Assembly: GCA_023481175.1 (NCBI GenBank)
Contig: JAMCWM010000051.1
Location: forward strand, 1-48,541
Reading direction: 5' to 3'
Length of the DNA: 48,541 nucleotides
DNA from: Nitrospirota bacterium
Lineage (GTDB): Bacteria; Nitrospirota; Leptospirillia; Leptospirillales; Leptospirillaceae
Position 1 is the stretch's first letter; each line of letters starts with the position of its first letter. This document shows, piece by piece, positions 7,925 to 17,739 of this stretch. The notes below the pieces were generated by a model. That model saw nothing but the letters and a program-made list of their open reading frames with translations, was not told where the DNA came from and did not search any database. Position numbers and translations under genes: made by a program.

Positions 7925-9336
7925 TGCTCTCCCTCATTTCTGCCGAAAAAACGGCCGGGAGGCTGGAAGGAGATTGGATCAATCGCCCGGACTCCCTTTC
8001 CGGGCTCGCGTGGATCAATGCCCGGAGCGATTCACGCACGATCCGGGAGAGGGAGGTCTTCGTTGCCCTTTCCGGGAGCCGGACCGACGGCCATGACCAT
8101 CTCGAGGAGGCCCGGCTGAAGGGGGCCCTTTTTGCCGTAGTCCAGCGCCCCGTTACGGGCTCGCCCCTTCCGCAGCTTCTTGTGCGGGATACGGTTCTGG
8201 CCCTTAGGGACATGGCGGCTCTTGCGCTGGCGGCCCACAGGAGCGCCGGACACCGGTTGGTGGCCTTGACGGGTTCCGTCGGAAAAACGACGACCCGGGA
8301 GCTCCTTCGGAGGGGTCTCATGCCGGAGGGAGGTGTCTGTTCGAGCCGGGGAAATGAGAACAATGAGATCGGGGTCCCGCTGACCCTCCTCTCCTGGCCC
8401 GGGGACTATCGTTACTGCGTGCTCGAGGTCGGCGTGAGGAAGCCGGGAGACATGGATTATCTCGCCCCGCTTCTAGACTCCGACGTGGGGATCGTGACGG
8501 CCATCGAACCGGGACATCTCGAAAACCTGGGAACGGTCGAGGCCGTCTGGGCCGAAAAGTCGAAGCTTCTCAAGGCGGTCCTTCCCGGAGGAAGTCTAGT
8601 GATTCCTGGCCCGGTCCGACGACGTTTCGCCTCCGACCCTCTTCTCGGATATCCCGGACGAAGGATCGTCGCCGGATCCATCGGGGAGGGAGACGAAGGT
8701 CCGGGAACGATTGTCGCGACCCTTCGGGTCGGGGTGGGTATGACGCTTCATGTCGAAGAGTGGGAGCTGGATCTTCCTCTCTCACGGCCATCGGCCGCCC
8801 TGGCCTGGTGTTCCCTGCTGGCCCTTCTCGCCCTCCGCGAGCTGGGGGTCCCGCCGAAAGACGGAGCCCCCCGGCTGGCCGGCTATGACGGCTTCCCCGG
8901 GCGCATGGAACGGAAAAATCATCCTTCGGGCCTCCTCCTTCTGCTCGATCATTACAATGCCAATCCGACCTCGATGCGGGAGGCTCTCGACTGGCTCGCG
9001 AGAGAGCGCGAGGTCAGGGCCGGGGGACGTGCCTTCGCCGTTCTGGGAGACATGCTCGAACTCGGCCCCGAAAGCTCCGCCTACCATGAAGAAATGGGCG
9101 TTCAGGCCTCTCGCCTCGGCATCGAAAGGATCTGGTACCGGGGAAACGAGAGGGACGCGTTTGCGCGCGGATTCCGGAGAGGCGGAGGCGATCCGGCCCG
9201 GATCCGGTCGTCCGGGGATTTTTATGAGGATCTGCGTCACGGACAGGGCCCCTCCGGGACGGATGTCCTTTTGGTCAAGGGGTCGCGGGGAATGAAACTT
9301 GAAGAGGTGGTGGCGCCTCTTCTCGAAGGGATATAG
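7921..9336 (+). CDS. murF: UDP-MurNAc-tripeptide:D-Ala-D-Ala ligase MurF
   Basis: MurF attaches the D-Ala-D-Ala dipeptide, completing the cytoplasmic pentapeptide precursor. Visible motifs are the Mur-ligase ATP loop LTGSVGKTTTRELL (about residue 120), GNENNEIGVPLTLL, which is distinctive for MurF, and LLLDHYNANPTSMREAL, LGDMLELG, the C-terminal-domain signature. Length 471 aa is normal. ATGA overlap with murE implies coupled translation. mraY follows after 3 bp. Confidence 0.94.
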   Translation: MMLSLISAEKTAGRLEGDWINRPDSLSGLAWINARSDSRTIREREVFVALSGSRTDGHDHLEEARLKGALFAVVQRPVTGSPLPQLLVRDTVLALRDMAALALAAHRSAGHRLVALTGSVGKTTTRELLRRGLMPEGGVCSSRGNENNEIGVPLTLLSWPGDYRYCVLEVGVRKPGDMDYLAPLLDSDVGIVTAIEPGHLENLGTVEAVWAEKSKLLKAVLPGGSLVIPGPVRRRFASDPLLGYPGRRIVAGSIGEGDEGPGTIVATLRVGVGMTLHVEEWELDLPLSRPSAALAWCSLLALLALRELGVPPKDGAPRLAGYDGFPGRMERKNHPSGLLLLLDHYNANPTSMREALDWLAREREVRAGGRAFAVLGDMLELGPESSAYHEEMGVQASRLGIERIWYRGNERDAFARGFRRGGGDPARIRSSGDFYEDLRHGQGPSGTDVLLVKGSRGMKLEEVVAPLLEGI

Positions 9337-9339
9337 GCC

Positions 9340-10413
9340 GTGCTCTACCAGCTGTTTTACCTTCACCACATGATGCCGGTCCTCAATGTTTTCCGGTATA
9401 TCACCTTCCGCTCGATCTACGCCACGCTCACGGCCCTGGCGTTTGCCCTGGTTCTGGGGCCGGTTCTGATCCGGGCGCTCAGTCGACTTCAGATCGGCCA
9501 GGAGGTCCGGGATGACGGCCCCCAGAGCCACCTCTCCAAAAAGGGAACGCCGACCATGGGGGGGGTCCTGATATCCGGATCGCTTTTGTTTTCCGTCCTC
9601 CTCTGGGCCGATCTCACCAACCGGTACGTCTGGATGGTCGTGGCGAGCCTTCTGGCCAACGGGGCGATCGGCTTTGCAGACGACTACCTCAAGGTCGTCC
9701 GGAAGCGTTCGAAGGGGCTGTCCGCCCGACAGAAATTCGCTCTCCAGATCGGCGTGGGGCTTCTTTTGTCCCTGTGGTTCTTTAGCAGCCTTCCGGGAGA
9801 TACCCGCATCGTCGTTCCCTTCTTCAAAACCCTGAACCCCGCGCTGGGGGTCCTTTTCATCCCCTTTCTCGTCCTGGTCCTGGTCGGGACGGCCAATGCC
9901 GTCAACCTGACCGATGGTCTCGACGGACTGGCCATCGGACCCACCATCGTGGTGAGCCTTTCCTTCGTGGTGATCAGCTACCTTGTGGGCCATCATGTCT
10001 TTGCCTCCTATCTGAAGATTCTCGAAGTTCCGGGAGCCGGAGAGCTCGCGGTGGTCATGGGGGCGATGGTGGGCGCCGCTCTGGGATTCCTGTGGTTCAA
10101 CACCTATCCGGCCCAGGTCTTCATGGGGGATACGGGGTCTCTGGCGATTGGCGGAGCGATCGGCATGGCCGCGATCGTGACCCGCCAGGAACTCCTGCTT
10201 CTCATCGTGGGGGGGATCTTCGTCGCGGAGGCCCTGTCAGTCATCCTGCAGGTGGCCTCCTACAAACTGAGAAAGAAGCGGATTTTCCGCATGGCTCCGC
10301 TCCATCACCACTTCGAGCTGGGGGGGGTCTCCGAGCCCAAAGTCATCGTCCGGTTCTGGATCGTCTCGGTGGTTCTCGCGTTGATCGCGCTGTCGACATT
10401 CAAGCTCAGATAG
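9340..10413 (+). CDS. mraY: Phospho-MurNAc-pentapeptide translocase MraY
   Basis: MraY transfers phospho-MurNAc-pentapeptide to undecaprenyl phosphate, making lipid I on the inner face of the membrane. It is highly hydrophobic with about ten predicted membrane helices. It carries [12 protein letters not shown], the catalytic aspartates in [21 protein letters not shown] and FMGDTGSLA, and the C-terminal [10 protein letters not shown] loop. Length 357 aa is normal. The start is GTG at 9340, 3 bp after murF. Confidence 0.95.
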   Translation: MLYQLFYLHHMMPVLNVFRYITFRSIYATLTALAFALVLGPVLIRALSRLQIGQEVRDDGPQSHLSKKGTPTMGGVLISGSLLFSVLLWADLTNRYVWMVVASLLANGAIGFADDYLKVVRKRSKGLSARQKFALQIGVGLLLSLWFFSSLPGDTRIVVPFFKTLNPALGVLFIPFLVLVLVGTANAVNLTDGLDGLAIGPTIVVSLSFVVISYLVGHHVFASYLKILEVPGAGELAVVMGAMVGAALGFLWFNTYPAQVFMGDTGSLAIGGAIGMAAIVTRQELLLLIVGGIFVAEALSVILQVASYKLRKKRIFRMAPLHHHFELGGVSEPKVIVRFWIVSVVLALIALSTFKLR

Positions 10414-10427
10414 GAAGAGGAAGAATC

Positions 10428-11915
10428 ATGGAAGAGTTTATCGGGCGGGGATCGGAGACGCTGGTGGTCGGAGGAGGGCGGTCGGGGCTTGCGGCTGCGA
10501 ATCTGGCACTGGAGCTGGGAGCCCGGGTCTCGGTCGTCGACGATGATCCCGAGGCGTTCTCCAGGACAGAGTGGGCGAGCTTCCAAAGGCACGGAGGGCG
10601 CATCCTGTCAGACAGGGCGATCGGTCCGTGGATCAGAAACTCTTCGTCCCATGTGATCATGAGCCCCGGCGTCCCCCCTCTCCTCTGGTCCGGAGAGGTT
10701 GTGGCTCCCCCGCTTCCCCATGTCCGGGGGGAGCTTGAGTGGGCGGCCTCCCTGTGGCCCCACCCTGTCATCGCCATCGCGGGAACGAACGGAAAGTCGA
10801 CCACGACGGCCCTTGTGGGCCATCTTCTGAAGGTAGCGGGACTGTCCCCCTTCATCGGAGGCAATTTCGGCACACCCCTCTCGGAGGGTGTCCGGCAGGT
10901 TCGAAAGGCCAGGGCCAAGGGCGATCCCTCTCCCTACGACGTCGGGGTCATCGAGGTCTCGAGCTTTCAGACGGAATCCATGAAGGCCTTTTCCCCCACC
11001 CTTTACCTCCTTCTCAACATTACGCCCGATCACCTCGATCGCTACGGAGACTATGGCCTCTATCGCGAGGCCAAGCTTAAGGCCGTCTCCCTTTTCGGAG
11101 ACGGGACGACGGTGATCTGGAACGGAGATCAGGAGGACTACCGAAACGGACGCATGCGGGGGGCTGCCGGGGCCGCCTTCGTCACCCGATCGGAGCAGGG
11201 AAGGGACTCTTTCGGAGAGGTGCCGTTTGCCCGGATCCTTCCCGACGGGCTTTCGATTTCCGGGATCCCGGGAGTCCCGGAGGAAATCCTTGTCTCCACC
11301 CGAACCTTCCGGCTTGCGGGCGGGGGAAATCAGGAAAACCTCGCATTTTCCGTCCTGGCCGTGATCCTTTTCCTGCTCCGGACGGGGCGTCCGGTTTCCT
11401 TTCCCTTGCTGGAACAGGGGATCGCCTCCTTCACCGGCTTGCCTCACAGGATGGAGCGGATTGGCGAGGTCCGCGGCGTGACCTTCGTGAACGACTCGAA
11501 AGCCACGAATGTCGGGGCGGTCGAGGCCGCGCTGGCGGGACTCCCCGATTCGGACCATCCGACGACGGTCCTGATCCTGGGAGGGCGTGACAAGGGAGGG
11601 TCCTACCTTCCTCTTGTTCCGGGAATACGGCGTCATGTCAAGGAGGTCGTGGTCCTGGGGGAAGCCCGGGAAAAGATTCGCCGGGAGCTTTCTCCCCATG
11701 TTCATGTGGAGGAGGCCTCCGACTTCTATGAGGCTGTTGCCCGGGCCTTTTCCGTGGCCGATCCGGGAGAGACCGTCCTCTTGTCCCCCGCCTGTTCGAG
11801 TTACGACATGTTTCACGGGTACGAGGAACGGGGGGAGCGCTTCCGGGAGGCCGTCAAGAGGCTCGGGGAGCAGTTCGGTGAGAAAGAGGGGAACGGTCAT
11901 GAGACCCGTCGCTAG
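10428..11915 (+). CDS. murD: UDP-MurNAc-L-alanine:D-glutamate ligase MurD
   Basis: MurD adds D-glutamate to UDP-MurNAc-L-Ala. It begins with a Rossmann-like LVVGGGRSGLAAANLA, then the ATP loop AIAGTNGKSTTTALV near residue 120, EVSSFQTE, NITPDHLDRY and FVNDSKATNVGA, all conserved in MurD. At 495 aa it is longer than the E. coli enzyme (about 440), mainly through extra loops. The ATG at 10428 has GGAAGAGGAAG just upstream; the frame is open further upstream inside mraY, but that part is not MurD-like. The end overlaps ftsW by 17 bp. Confidence 0.94.
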   Translation: MEEFIGRGSETLVVGGGRSGLAAANLALELGARVSVVDDDPEAFSRTEWASFQRHGGRILSDRAIGPWIRNSSSHVIMSPGVPPLLWSGEVVAPPLPHVRGELEWAASLWPHPVIAIAGTNGKSTTTALVGHLLKVAGLSPFIGGNFGTPLSEGVRQVRKARAKGDPSPYDVGVIEVSSFQTESMKAFSPTLYLLLNITPDHLDRYGDYGLYREAKLKAVSLFGDGTTVIWNGDQEDYRNGRMRGAAGAAFVTRSEQGRDSFGEVPFARILPDGLSISGIPGVPEEILVSTRTFRLAGGGNQENLAFSVLAVILFLLRTGRPVSFPLLEQGIASFTGLPHRMERIGEVRGVTFVNDSKATNVGAVEAALAGLPDSDHPTTVLILGGRDKGGSYLPLVPGIRRHVKEVVVLGEAREKIRRELSPHVHVEEASDFYEAVARAFSVADPGETVLLSPACSSYDMFHGYEERGERFREAVKRLGEQFGEKEGNGHETRR

Positions 11916-13098
11916 GGCAAACCCTGATACCGGAGAGAACCGGGCGCAGACCGCACCCTCCCCTTCCGCCTCGATGGACGGGGCCCTGGCCATCCTGGTT
12001 TTCCTCCTGATGATGCTCGGGGTGGCCCTGGTCATGTCGGCCCGCCTCTCCCTGAAGTCGCCCTATCAGCTCTTCACAAGACAGATCCTGTCGACGGCCA
12101 TCGCGCTTGGGGTCATGTTTGCCGTCTCCCGGATCGACTACCATGTGTGGGTCAGGCGACGGATCCCGTTGTGGCTCGGGGGGCTCTTCGCTCTTCTTTT
12201 GCTGATGGTGCCCCATGTGGGGATGTTGCTGAACGGGGCCCGGCGGTGGATCCACCTGGGATTCATGACCCTCCAGCCGTCCGAGCTGGCGCGGGTGATC
12301 CTCGTGATCCTCATGGCCTCTCTCCTTGCCAAGGAAAAGATCGACCAGAAGGTCGCAGACAATCGTCCCTTTTCCCTCAGACCTCCAAAGGCCCTGGGAT
12401 TCGGTCTCCTCATGCTTCCCTACCTGGCCATCATCCTCCATGAGCCGGACTTTGGTTCGGACCTCTTCATCGTCATCGTCATCGGGGCGATGCTTTTTCT
12501 GGCCGGGGTCTCGTTCCGCCAGCTGGGATTCCTGATTCTGGGACTTGCCGTCGCGGCTTCTCTCTTTCTTCTTCATCATTCGTACGCCATTGCCCGATTC
12601 CACAACTTTTCCCGAACCCATCGGCCCGCCTCCCTTCTCGGGACCCAGCTGGGACAAAGTCTCGTGGCCATCGGTTCCGGAGGTCTCTGGGGCCAGGGGC
12701 TGGGCCACGACTGGATCGGGGGAGGGGTTTTGCCGGAACCGGGGACGGACTTTATCTTTGCCCTTGTGGGAGAGGAGTTGGGGTTCTTCTGGTCTGTGGC
12801 GGTGGTGACAGTCTTCGGAGGCATTTTTTATCTCGGGATGCGTACGGCGGCCCGCTCTCCCGACTTTCTGGGCCGGATTCTGGTCCAGGGGCTGACGCTG
12901 TCGATCGTCCTCGAAGCGCTGATGAACCTGGGAGTCGTGACAGGGGTGTTTCCGACAAAGGGCATCCCTTTGCCTTTCATGAGTTTCGGGGGCTCCTCCC
13001 TCATTGCGAATGCCTGGGGAGTCGGGATCATCCTCTCTGTCTCGCGTTATCAGGCGGAGTCCCGGGAGTCCCCGTCTGGAGCGGAAGGGGAGGCCTAG
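11899..13098 (+). CDS. ftsW: Septal peptidoglycan glycosyltransferase FtsW
   Basis: FtsW is a SEDS-family polytopic protein that polymerises lipid II at the septum with FtsI. About ten membrane helices are visible, with the family blocks GARRWIHLGFMTLQPSELARV, LHEPDFGSDL (catalytic Asp region), GQSLVAIGSGGLWGQGLG, LPEPGTDFIFALVGEELGF and the C-terminal KGIPLPFMSFGGSSLIANAWGVGI. Length 399 aa. The ATG at 11899 has AGAGGGGAAC upstream and lies inside the end of murD; the frame stays open upstream but is only murD in another frame. Confidence 0.94.
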   Translation: MRPVARANPDTGENRAQTAPSPSASMDGALAILVFLLMMLGVALVMSARLSLKSPYQLFTRQILSTAIALGVMFAVSRIDYHVWVRRRIPLWLGGLFALLLLMVPHVGMLLNGARRWIHLGFMTLQPSELARVILVILMASLLAKEKIDQKVADNRPFSLRPPKALGFGLLMLPYLAIILHEPDFGSDLFIVIVIGAMLFLAGVSFRQLGFLILGLAVAASLFLLHHSYAIARFHNFSRTHRPASLLGTQLGQSLVAIGSGGLWGQGLGHDWIGGGVLPEPGTDFIFALVGEELGFFWSVAVVTVFGGIFYLGMRTAARSPDFLGRILVQGLTLSIVLEALMNLGVVTGVFPTKGIPLPFMSFGGSSLIANAWGVGIILSVSRYQAESRESPSGAEGEA

Positions 13099-13101
13099 AC
13101 C

Positions 13102-14187
13102 TTGGGAAGGTTTTACGGGCCGGAGTCCCGTCTTTTGGTGACAGGTGGAGGGACGGGAGGCCACGTCATCCCGGCCCTCGAGATCGCGCGAGCCCACAGA
13201 AGACGAAAGTCCTCGCCCGTGTTCTATGCAGGAGGACCAGGAAGTCTCGAATCCCGGCTTTCAGAGGCCTCACAAATCCCTTTCTTCCCGGTCAGTTCGG
13301 GTGGAGTTGTCGGAAAGAGCTTTACGGAAAAGCTTGAGGGACTTCGGAAAATGGCGGCCGGAATCCCCGCCGCTCTTTCGATTCTGGCGAGAGTCCGACC
13401 CGACCTTGTCATCGGGACGGGAGGGTATGTCCAGATCCCCGTAGTGGTGGCCGCCCGGCTTAAGAGAATTCCCATTGTTCTCCTTGAGCCGAACCGGATT
13501 CCAGGTCTGGCCAACCGACTTCTGGGACCCTTGGCGGCCCGGACCGTCTTTCCAGGAAAGGACAGCACAGGAATGGGGGGAATTCCCGTGGGCGAGGGAG
13601 TGCGAGGGCCGGAACCGGTCCGGGAAAGATTTTCCCGGACTCCTTCCAGGATTCTGGTCATGGGCGGAAGTCAGGGTGCCCGCTCCCTCAACAGATTGAT
13701 GCCAGAAATTCTTGGAGGATTGAGAAATAGCGCCGTTTGGCCGATAGAGATCTTGCATCAGAGCGGGGAACGATGGATGGAGGAGACGCGGGAGCTGTAT
13801 CGGAGTCTGGGTGTTCCCGCGAGGGTCGAGGGATTCCTTCCGGGAATATCGGGTCTTCTGAGAGACCAGACACTTGTCATTGCCCGAGCGGGAGCCATGA
13901 CGATCGCGGAGTTGACCGGCTCTGGAACGCCGGCCATCTATATTCCCTTTCCCCATTCCGCAGGAAGACATCAGGAGGAAAATGCCCTTTCCATCGAACG
14001 ACAGGGGGGAGGATGGTACTGGTCGGAAGACTCTCTCATGGAGCCTGAGGCCCGAATCCGGGAACTATCAGAGATTCTCGGGAGGCCGGAGACCCTTTTC
14101 TCTGTGGCCCGGACCGCCTGGCACATCTCCCCTGCCGTCTCTTCAGACGAATGGCTCCTGGCCCTGGAAAAATCGACCCTGCCGTAA
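13102..14187 (+). CDS. murG: Lipid I GlcNAc transferase MurG
   Basis: MurG transfers GlcNAc from UDP-GlcNAc to lipid I, making lipid II. It is a GT-B-fold peripheral membrane enzyme. The glycine-rich loop LLVTGGGTGGHVIPALEIA is at residues 11-29, followed by VVGKSFTEK, GTGGYVQIPVVVAARL, GGSQGARSLN, ARAGAMTIAELTGSGTPAIYIPFPHSAGRHQEENA and the usual C-terminal helix. Length 361 aa. TTG start at 13102, with GGAAGGGGAGG at the end of ftsW as Shine-Dalgarno. Confidence 0.94.
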   Translation: MGRFYGPESRLLVTGGGTGGHVIPALEIARAHRRRKSSPVFYAGGPGSLESRLSEASQIPFFPVSSGGVVGKSFTEKLEGLRKMAAGIPAALSILARVRPDLVIGTGGYVQIPVVVAARLKRIPIVLLEPNRIPGLANRLLGPLAARTVFPGKDSTGMGGIPVGEGVRGPEPVRERFSRTPSRILVMGGSQGARSLNRLMPEILGGLRNSAVWPIEILHQSGERWMEETRELYRSLGVPARVEGFLPGISGLLRDQTLVIARAGAMTIAELTGSGTPAIYIPFPHSAGRHQEENALSIERQGGGWYWSEDSLMEPEARIRELSEILGRPETLFSVARTAWHISPAVSSDEWLLALEKSTLP

Positions 14188-14356
14188 AAGGAGGGCCCTG
14201 ACGGTGTCGGAGGGGGTGGTCAACGGAGCGGAGCCATTCCCTCCGGGAGTGGGAAGTGAAAAACGGCCAGCATCGGCAAGAAGGAGGCAAGGAGGAAGGG
14301 GCGCGGCCCGGATCCTCCCCGCCGGACATCTCTCCCTGATTGATCGGAGCGGAGGA

Positions 14357-14428
14357 AAATAATTTTTGTTGATTCTTTTTTCGTTTCTTCTGGAAAGTCT
14401 TGGAAGATGCATGACAATTCAGTACAAT
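14357..14428 (+). promoter_or_regulatory. Internal dcw promoter upstream of murC
   Basis: TTGGAA (14400-14405), 17-bp spacer, TACAAT (14423-14428); predicted start about 14435 and a leader of about 20 nt to the murC ATG. It is preceded by an AT-rich tract (about 14357-14392) that stands out in this GC-rich cluster and resembles an UP element. The murG-murC spacer (266 bp) is the longest gap inside the dcw cluster. Confidence 0.65.
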
Positions 14429-14453
14429 AGTGGGAGAAACCTCGGAGGGCAGG

Positions 14454-15866
14454 ATGGTCAGAAAAATGGGAAAAAAAGTCCATTTTATCGGAATTGGCGG
14501 CGCAGGGATGGCTCCTATCGCTGAAATACTCCTGGCGCGCGGGGTGGCCGTCTCTGGATCGGATATCGGGACGAACGACTGTACCCGGAGGCTGGCGGAA
14601 AAAGGGGCGACCATTATGGAGGGCCATGCCGCCTCCAATCTTTCCGGGGTGGCGCGCGTTGTCATTTCCTCTGCGATCAAGCCGGGGAATCAGGAATGGA
14701 TCGCGGCCATTGCCCGCGGGATTCCCGTGGTCCATCGCGGAGACATGCTGGCAGAGCTTTTGAATCCGTCCTTCGGGATTGCCGTCACTGGGTCGCACGG
14801 AAAGACCACCACGACCTCGATGATCGCCACGGTTCTCCTTGCGGCCGGCCTCGATCCGACCTGTGTGGTGGGAGGAAGAGTCAGCACCTTCCCGGGATGT
14901 GCCCTCGTCGGGAAGTCTCCCTATTTTGTTACGGAAGCGGACGAAAGTGACGGGTCGTTCCTGAAGCTCGAACCCCGGATCCGCGTCGTGACGAATATCG
15001 ACCGGGAGCACATGGACTTCTACGGCACCTTCGAAACACTTGTCGAGGCTTTTGCCACCTATCTCGATGCCGGGGAGACCGGAGGAATCGGGGTCCTCTG
15101 TATCGATGATCCCGGAATCGGGTCCGTGGTGGCGCGCCTCTCGAGCATTCCCCTGACCTACGGTCTCTCCCAGGCGGCCCGTGTCCGCGCCGTGAACATC
15201 GCCCATGAAGGGCTGGGATCGGCCTTCGACGTCATTGTCGATGGCTCCTTCTGGGGACGGTTTTCGCTCAAGGTCCCGGGAATCCATAATGTTCTGAATG
15301 CCCTGGCGGCAATTTGCGTGGGATGCTGTCTCGAGGTCGCGCCGGAAATCATGCAAAGGGCCCTTGCAGGTTTTGTCAGCGTGGGACGGAGATTTACGAT
15401 TCTCGGAGAAAAAGACGGAGTTCTTGTGGTCGATGATTACGGCCATCATCCCACAGAGATCAGGGCGACGCTGTCGGCCGCCCGCCTTGCCTATCCCAAG
15501 CGGCGCATCGTGGCGGTTTTCCAGCCCCATCGCTTTACCAGGGTGAGGGATCTCCAGAATGCTTTTGTGGAAGCTTTTGGGGATGCCGACAGGATCCTCG
15601 TCACGGAAATCTATGCGGCCGGGGAGGAACCGATCCCCGGAGTGGCCGGGGAAGATCTCTTCCAGAAGATGCAGGAACGATGGGGGGAGAAGGTGGAGTA
15701 TGAACCCCGGCGCGAATGCTGGCTGGACCGTCTTGGCTCCCTGCTGAAGCCGGGAGACCTCCTTTTGACCCTCGGAGCGGGGGACATCACTCGCCTTGGA
15801 AAGGAATTTCTTCTGTGGGAGCCGGTCTCTCTTTCCGCCCGCGAATCCGACCCCGTGAACGTCTGA
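14454..15866 (+). CDS. murC: UDP-MurNAc:L-alanine ligase MurC
   Basis: MurC starts the peptide by adding L-alanine to UDP-MurNAc. It opens with HFIGIGGAGMAPIAEILLARG (nucleotide-binding N-domain), then SSAIKPGNQEW, the ATP loop VTGSHGKTTTTSMI, EADESDGSF, TNIDREHMDFY, DDYGHHPTEIRATL and FQPHRFTR, all MurC-specific blocks. The ATG at 14454 has GGAGGG upstream; an in-frame GTG at 14430 sits at the end of the -10 box and can be excluded. 470 aa, normal. The end overlaps murB by about 52 bp. Confidence 0.94.
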   Translation: MVRKMGKKVHFIGIGGAGMAPIAEILLARGVAVSGSDIGTNDCTRRLAEKGATIMEGHAASNLSGVARVVISSAIKPGNQEWIAAIARGIPVVHRGDMLAELLNPSFGIAVTGSHGKTTTTSMIATVLLAAGLDPTCVVGGRVSTFPGCALVGKSPYFVTEADESDGSFLKLEPRIRVVTNIDREHMDFYGTFETLVEAFATYLDAGETGGIGVLCIDDPGIGSVVARLSSIPLTYGLSQAARVRAVNIAHEGLGSAFDVIVDGSFWGRFSLKVPGIHNVLNALAAICVGCCLEVAPEIMQRALAGFVSVGRRFTILGEKDGVLVVDDYGHHPTEIRATLSAARLAYPKRRIVAVFQPHRFTRVRDLQNAFVEAFGDADRILVTEIYAAGEEPIPGVAGEDLFQKMQERWGEKVEYEPRRECWLDRLGSLLKPGDLLLTLGAGDITRLGKEFLLWEPVSLSARESDPVNV

Positions 15867-16774
15867 GCCGTTTTTCCTCCATACGGATCGGGGGGCCGGT
15901 AGGAGCTGTCGTCTCCGTTTCGAGCGCGGCGGAGATGGAAGAAGTTTTTTCCCTTAAATGCCGGGGGGAGATGCCGGGACCTCTCGTCTTTGTCGGGCGC
16001 GGGAGCAATATCCTTTTCCCGGACCAGGGCTTCGAAGGGACGCTGGTCCGTCTCGAACCCGCGGCCCTTTCCTCGCCCTTGCGGTGGACGGAAAACGGGG
16101 AGGTCTATGTCGAGGCGGGATACCCTCTCCCGGCCCTGGCCCGTGAAGCCTCGCGGCGCGGGGTCGGCGGCTTCGAATTCCTTTCCGGAATTCCGGGAAC
16201 GGTCGGCGGGGCTTCGGTGATGAACGCCGGAGCCGGGGGACGGGATTTTGCAAGTCTCTGCAAAAGCGTGACCGTCATGTCCCCTTCCGGATTGGTGACA
16301 ACCGTCCCGGCCGAACAGATGGGATTCGGGTACCGGACCTCCCGCCTTAGCCTGTCGGGGAGTCATTTTCGGCGACCGGCCTCGTCCGGCGATCCTTTGG
16401 ATGGGAGCGTCGTCCTGGGAGCCCTTCTGGCAGGGAGGCCTGGCTCTCCCGAAGAGTGTCAGGCCCTTTTGCTTCGTCACCTTGAATACCGGAAAAAGAC
16501 CCAGCCCCTGGAGGAGCCGAGTCTTGGCTCTGTTTTCAGAAATCCTTCTGGCGGCCCCCCGGGTTATACGGCTGGGAGGCTCATCGAGGAGGCGGGGCTC
16601 AAGGGAACGTGTCGGGGAGGGATCATGGTTTCTCCGCGGCATGCCAATTTTTTTGTCAACACGGGCACAGGATGCGAAAGGGATTTCCGGGAACTTCTGG
16701 AGTATGTCTCCCTGCGAGTCAGGGAACGGTGGGGAATTGTTCTTGAACCTGAGGTGAGAGTGTGGAACGCGTGA
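15815..16774 (+). CDS. murB: UDP-N-acetylenolpyruvoylglucosamine reductase MurB
   Basis: MurB is the FAD/NADPH enzyme that reduces enolpyruvyl-UDP-GlcNAc to UDP-MurNAc. FAD-binding blocks SSIRIGGPVGAVV, FVGRGSNILFPDQGF and GFEFLSGIPGTVGGASVMNAGA are clear, as is FGYRTSRLS. Near the C-terminus, SLGSVFRNP carries the catalytic Ser, and LIEEAGLKG and VSPRHANFFVN follow. There is no extra type I loop, so it resembles type II MurB. GTG 15815 with AAAGGA about 10 nt upstream gives 319 aa. The frame is open further upstream only as a shadow of murC. Confidence 0.92.
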   Translation: MGAGLSFRPRIRPRERLSRFSSIRIGGPVGAVVSVSSAAEMEEVFSLKCRGEMPGPLVFVGRGSNILFPDQGFEGTLVRLEPAALSSPLRWTENGEVYVEAGYPLPALAREASRRGVGGFEFLSGIPGTVGGASVMNAGAGGRDFASLCKSVTVMSPSGLVTTVPAEQMGFGYRTSRLSLSGSHFRRPASSGDPLDGSVVLGALLAGRPGSPEECQALLLRHLEYRKKTQPLEEPSLGSVFRNPSGGPPGYTAGRLIEEAGLKGTCRGGIMVSPRHANFFVNTGTGCERDFRELLEYVSLRVRERWGIVLEPEVRVWNA

Positions 16775-17739
16775 CGCAGACGATGGTCAGGGAAAAGGGG
16801 ATCAACAAGGTCGCGGTCCTCTGCGGGGGCGAATCGGAAGAGGCCCAGGTCTCCCGGGTCTCCTCCCGGGCGGTCTCCGAGGCCCTGTCCCAGACGGGAC
16901 TCGAGGTCCGGGAGTTCGAGGCGGACAGGACGCTCGCCGGGACCCTCCCGGAATTTTCTCCGGATGTGGCCTTTCTCGCCACCCACGGGGGGCTGGGAGA
17001 AAACGGCACCCTTCAGGGCTTTCTGGAAACGATGAAGATTCCCTATACCGGATCCGGTGTCATCGGATCGGCCATCGGAATGTCCAAGATGAGGTCAAGG
17101 GCCCTTTTCCGGGAACGGGGTCTGGCCGTTCCCCTGACCTATGCCCACAGGAGGGGGTCCCCTTTCCGGCCCGACAGCATTTCCTTCGACCCTCCCTACA
17201 TGGTCAAGCCGGAATCGGGAGGTTCCTCCATCGGGGTTCGCCGGATCGAGCGCCGGGAGGATCTGTTCGATGCGGTGAGCGAGGCAGGCCAATATTCCTC
17301 CTGGGTCCTGGTCGAACAGTTGATTCCCGGAAGGGAGATCCAGTCCGCCGTGCTTTCCGACAGATTCCTCGGGGCCATCGAGATCATTCCCCGGGGAGAC
17401 GAGCCTTTCTACACGTATGCCTCCAAGTATGCCCCCGGAGGCTCCCGTCATATCTGTCCGGTTCCCCTGTCCGGGTCCCTTTTGGAGGATCTGGCCGAGA
17501 CGACCCTGGAGGCCCACCGGATCCTTGAACTTCGGGGATGCAGCCGACTCGACACGATTTTAAACGAGGAAGGGGTCTTCGTCGTCCTGGAGGTCAACAC
17601 GCTGCCTGGCCTCACTCCGACCTCCCTCTTGCCTGAGATTGCGGCCCATGCCGGCCTTTCCTTCACGGATCTTCTTCTGGAACTGCTCTGGACAGCCCGT
17701 CTCGACGGGGACCGCCCCGCTGTCCATGCCGGATTCTGA
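16762..17739 (+). CDS. ddl: D-alanine:D-alanine ligase Ddl
   Basis: Ddl is an ATP-grasp enzyme that joins two D-alanines for MurF. Motifs: VAVLCGGESEEAQVSRVSS at the N-terminus, ATHGGLGENGTLQGFLE, YTGSGVIGSAIGMSKMRS, VKPESGGSSIGV and the metal-binding end FVVLEVNTLPGLTPTSLLP. Length 325 aa. The GTG start lies within the last codons of murB, with GAGGTGAG as Shine-Dalgarno. The TGA shares its A with the ftsQ ATG. Confidence 0.94.
   Translation: MERVTQTMVREKGINKVAVLCGGESEEAQVSRVSSRAVSEALSQTGLEVREFEADRTLAGTLPEFSPDVAFLATHGGLGENGTLQGFLETMKIPYTGSGVIGSAIGMSKMRSRALFRERGLAVPLTYAHRRGSPFRPDSISFDPPYMVKPESGGSSIGVRRIERREDLFDAVSEAGQYSSWVLVEQLIPGREIQSAVLSDRFLGAIEIIPRGDEPFYTYASKYAPGGSRHICPVPLSGSLLEDLAETTLEAHRILELRGCSRLDTILNEEGVFVVLEVNTLPGLTPTSLLPEIAAHAGLSFTDLLLELLWTARLDGDRPAVHAGF

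Noticed and set aside
14300-14392. Possible terminator after murG (CCTCC…GGAGG followed by T-rich DNA)
   Set aside because: The stem is short, bulged and with a long loop; the T-rich part is better read as the AT-rich upstream region of the murC promoter.
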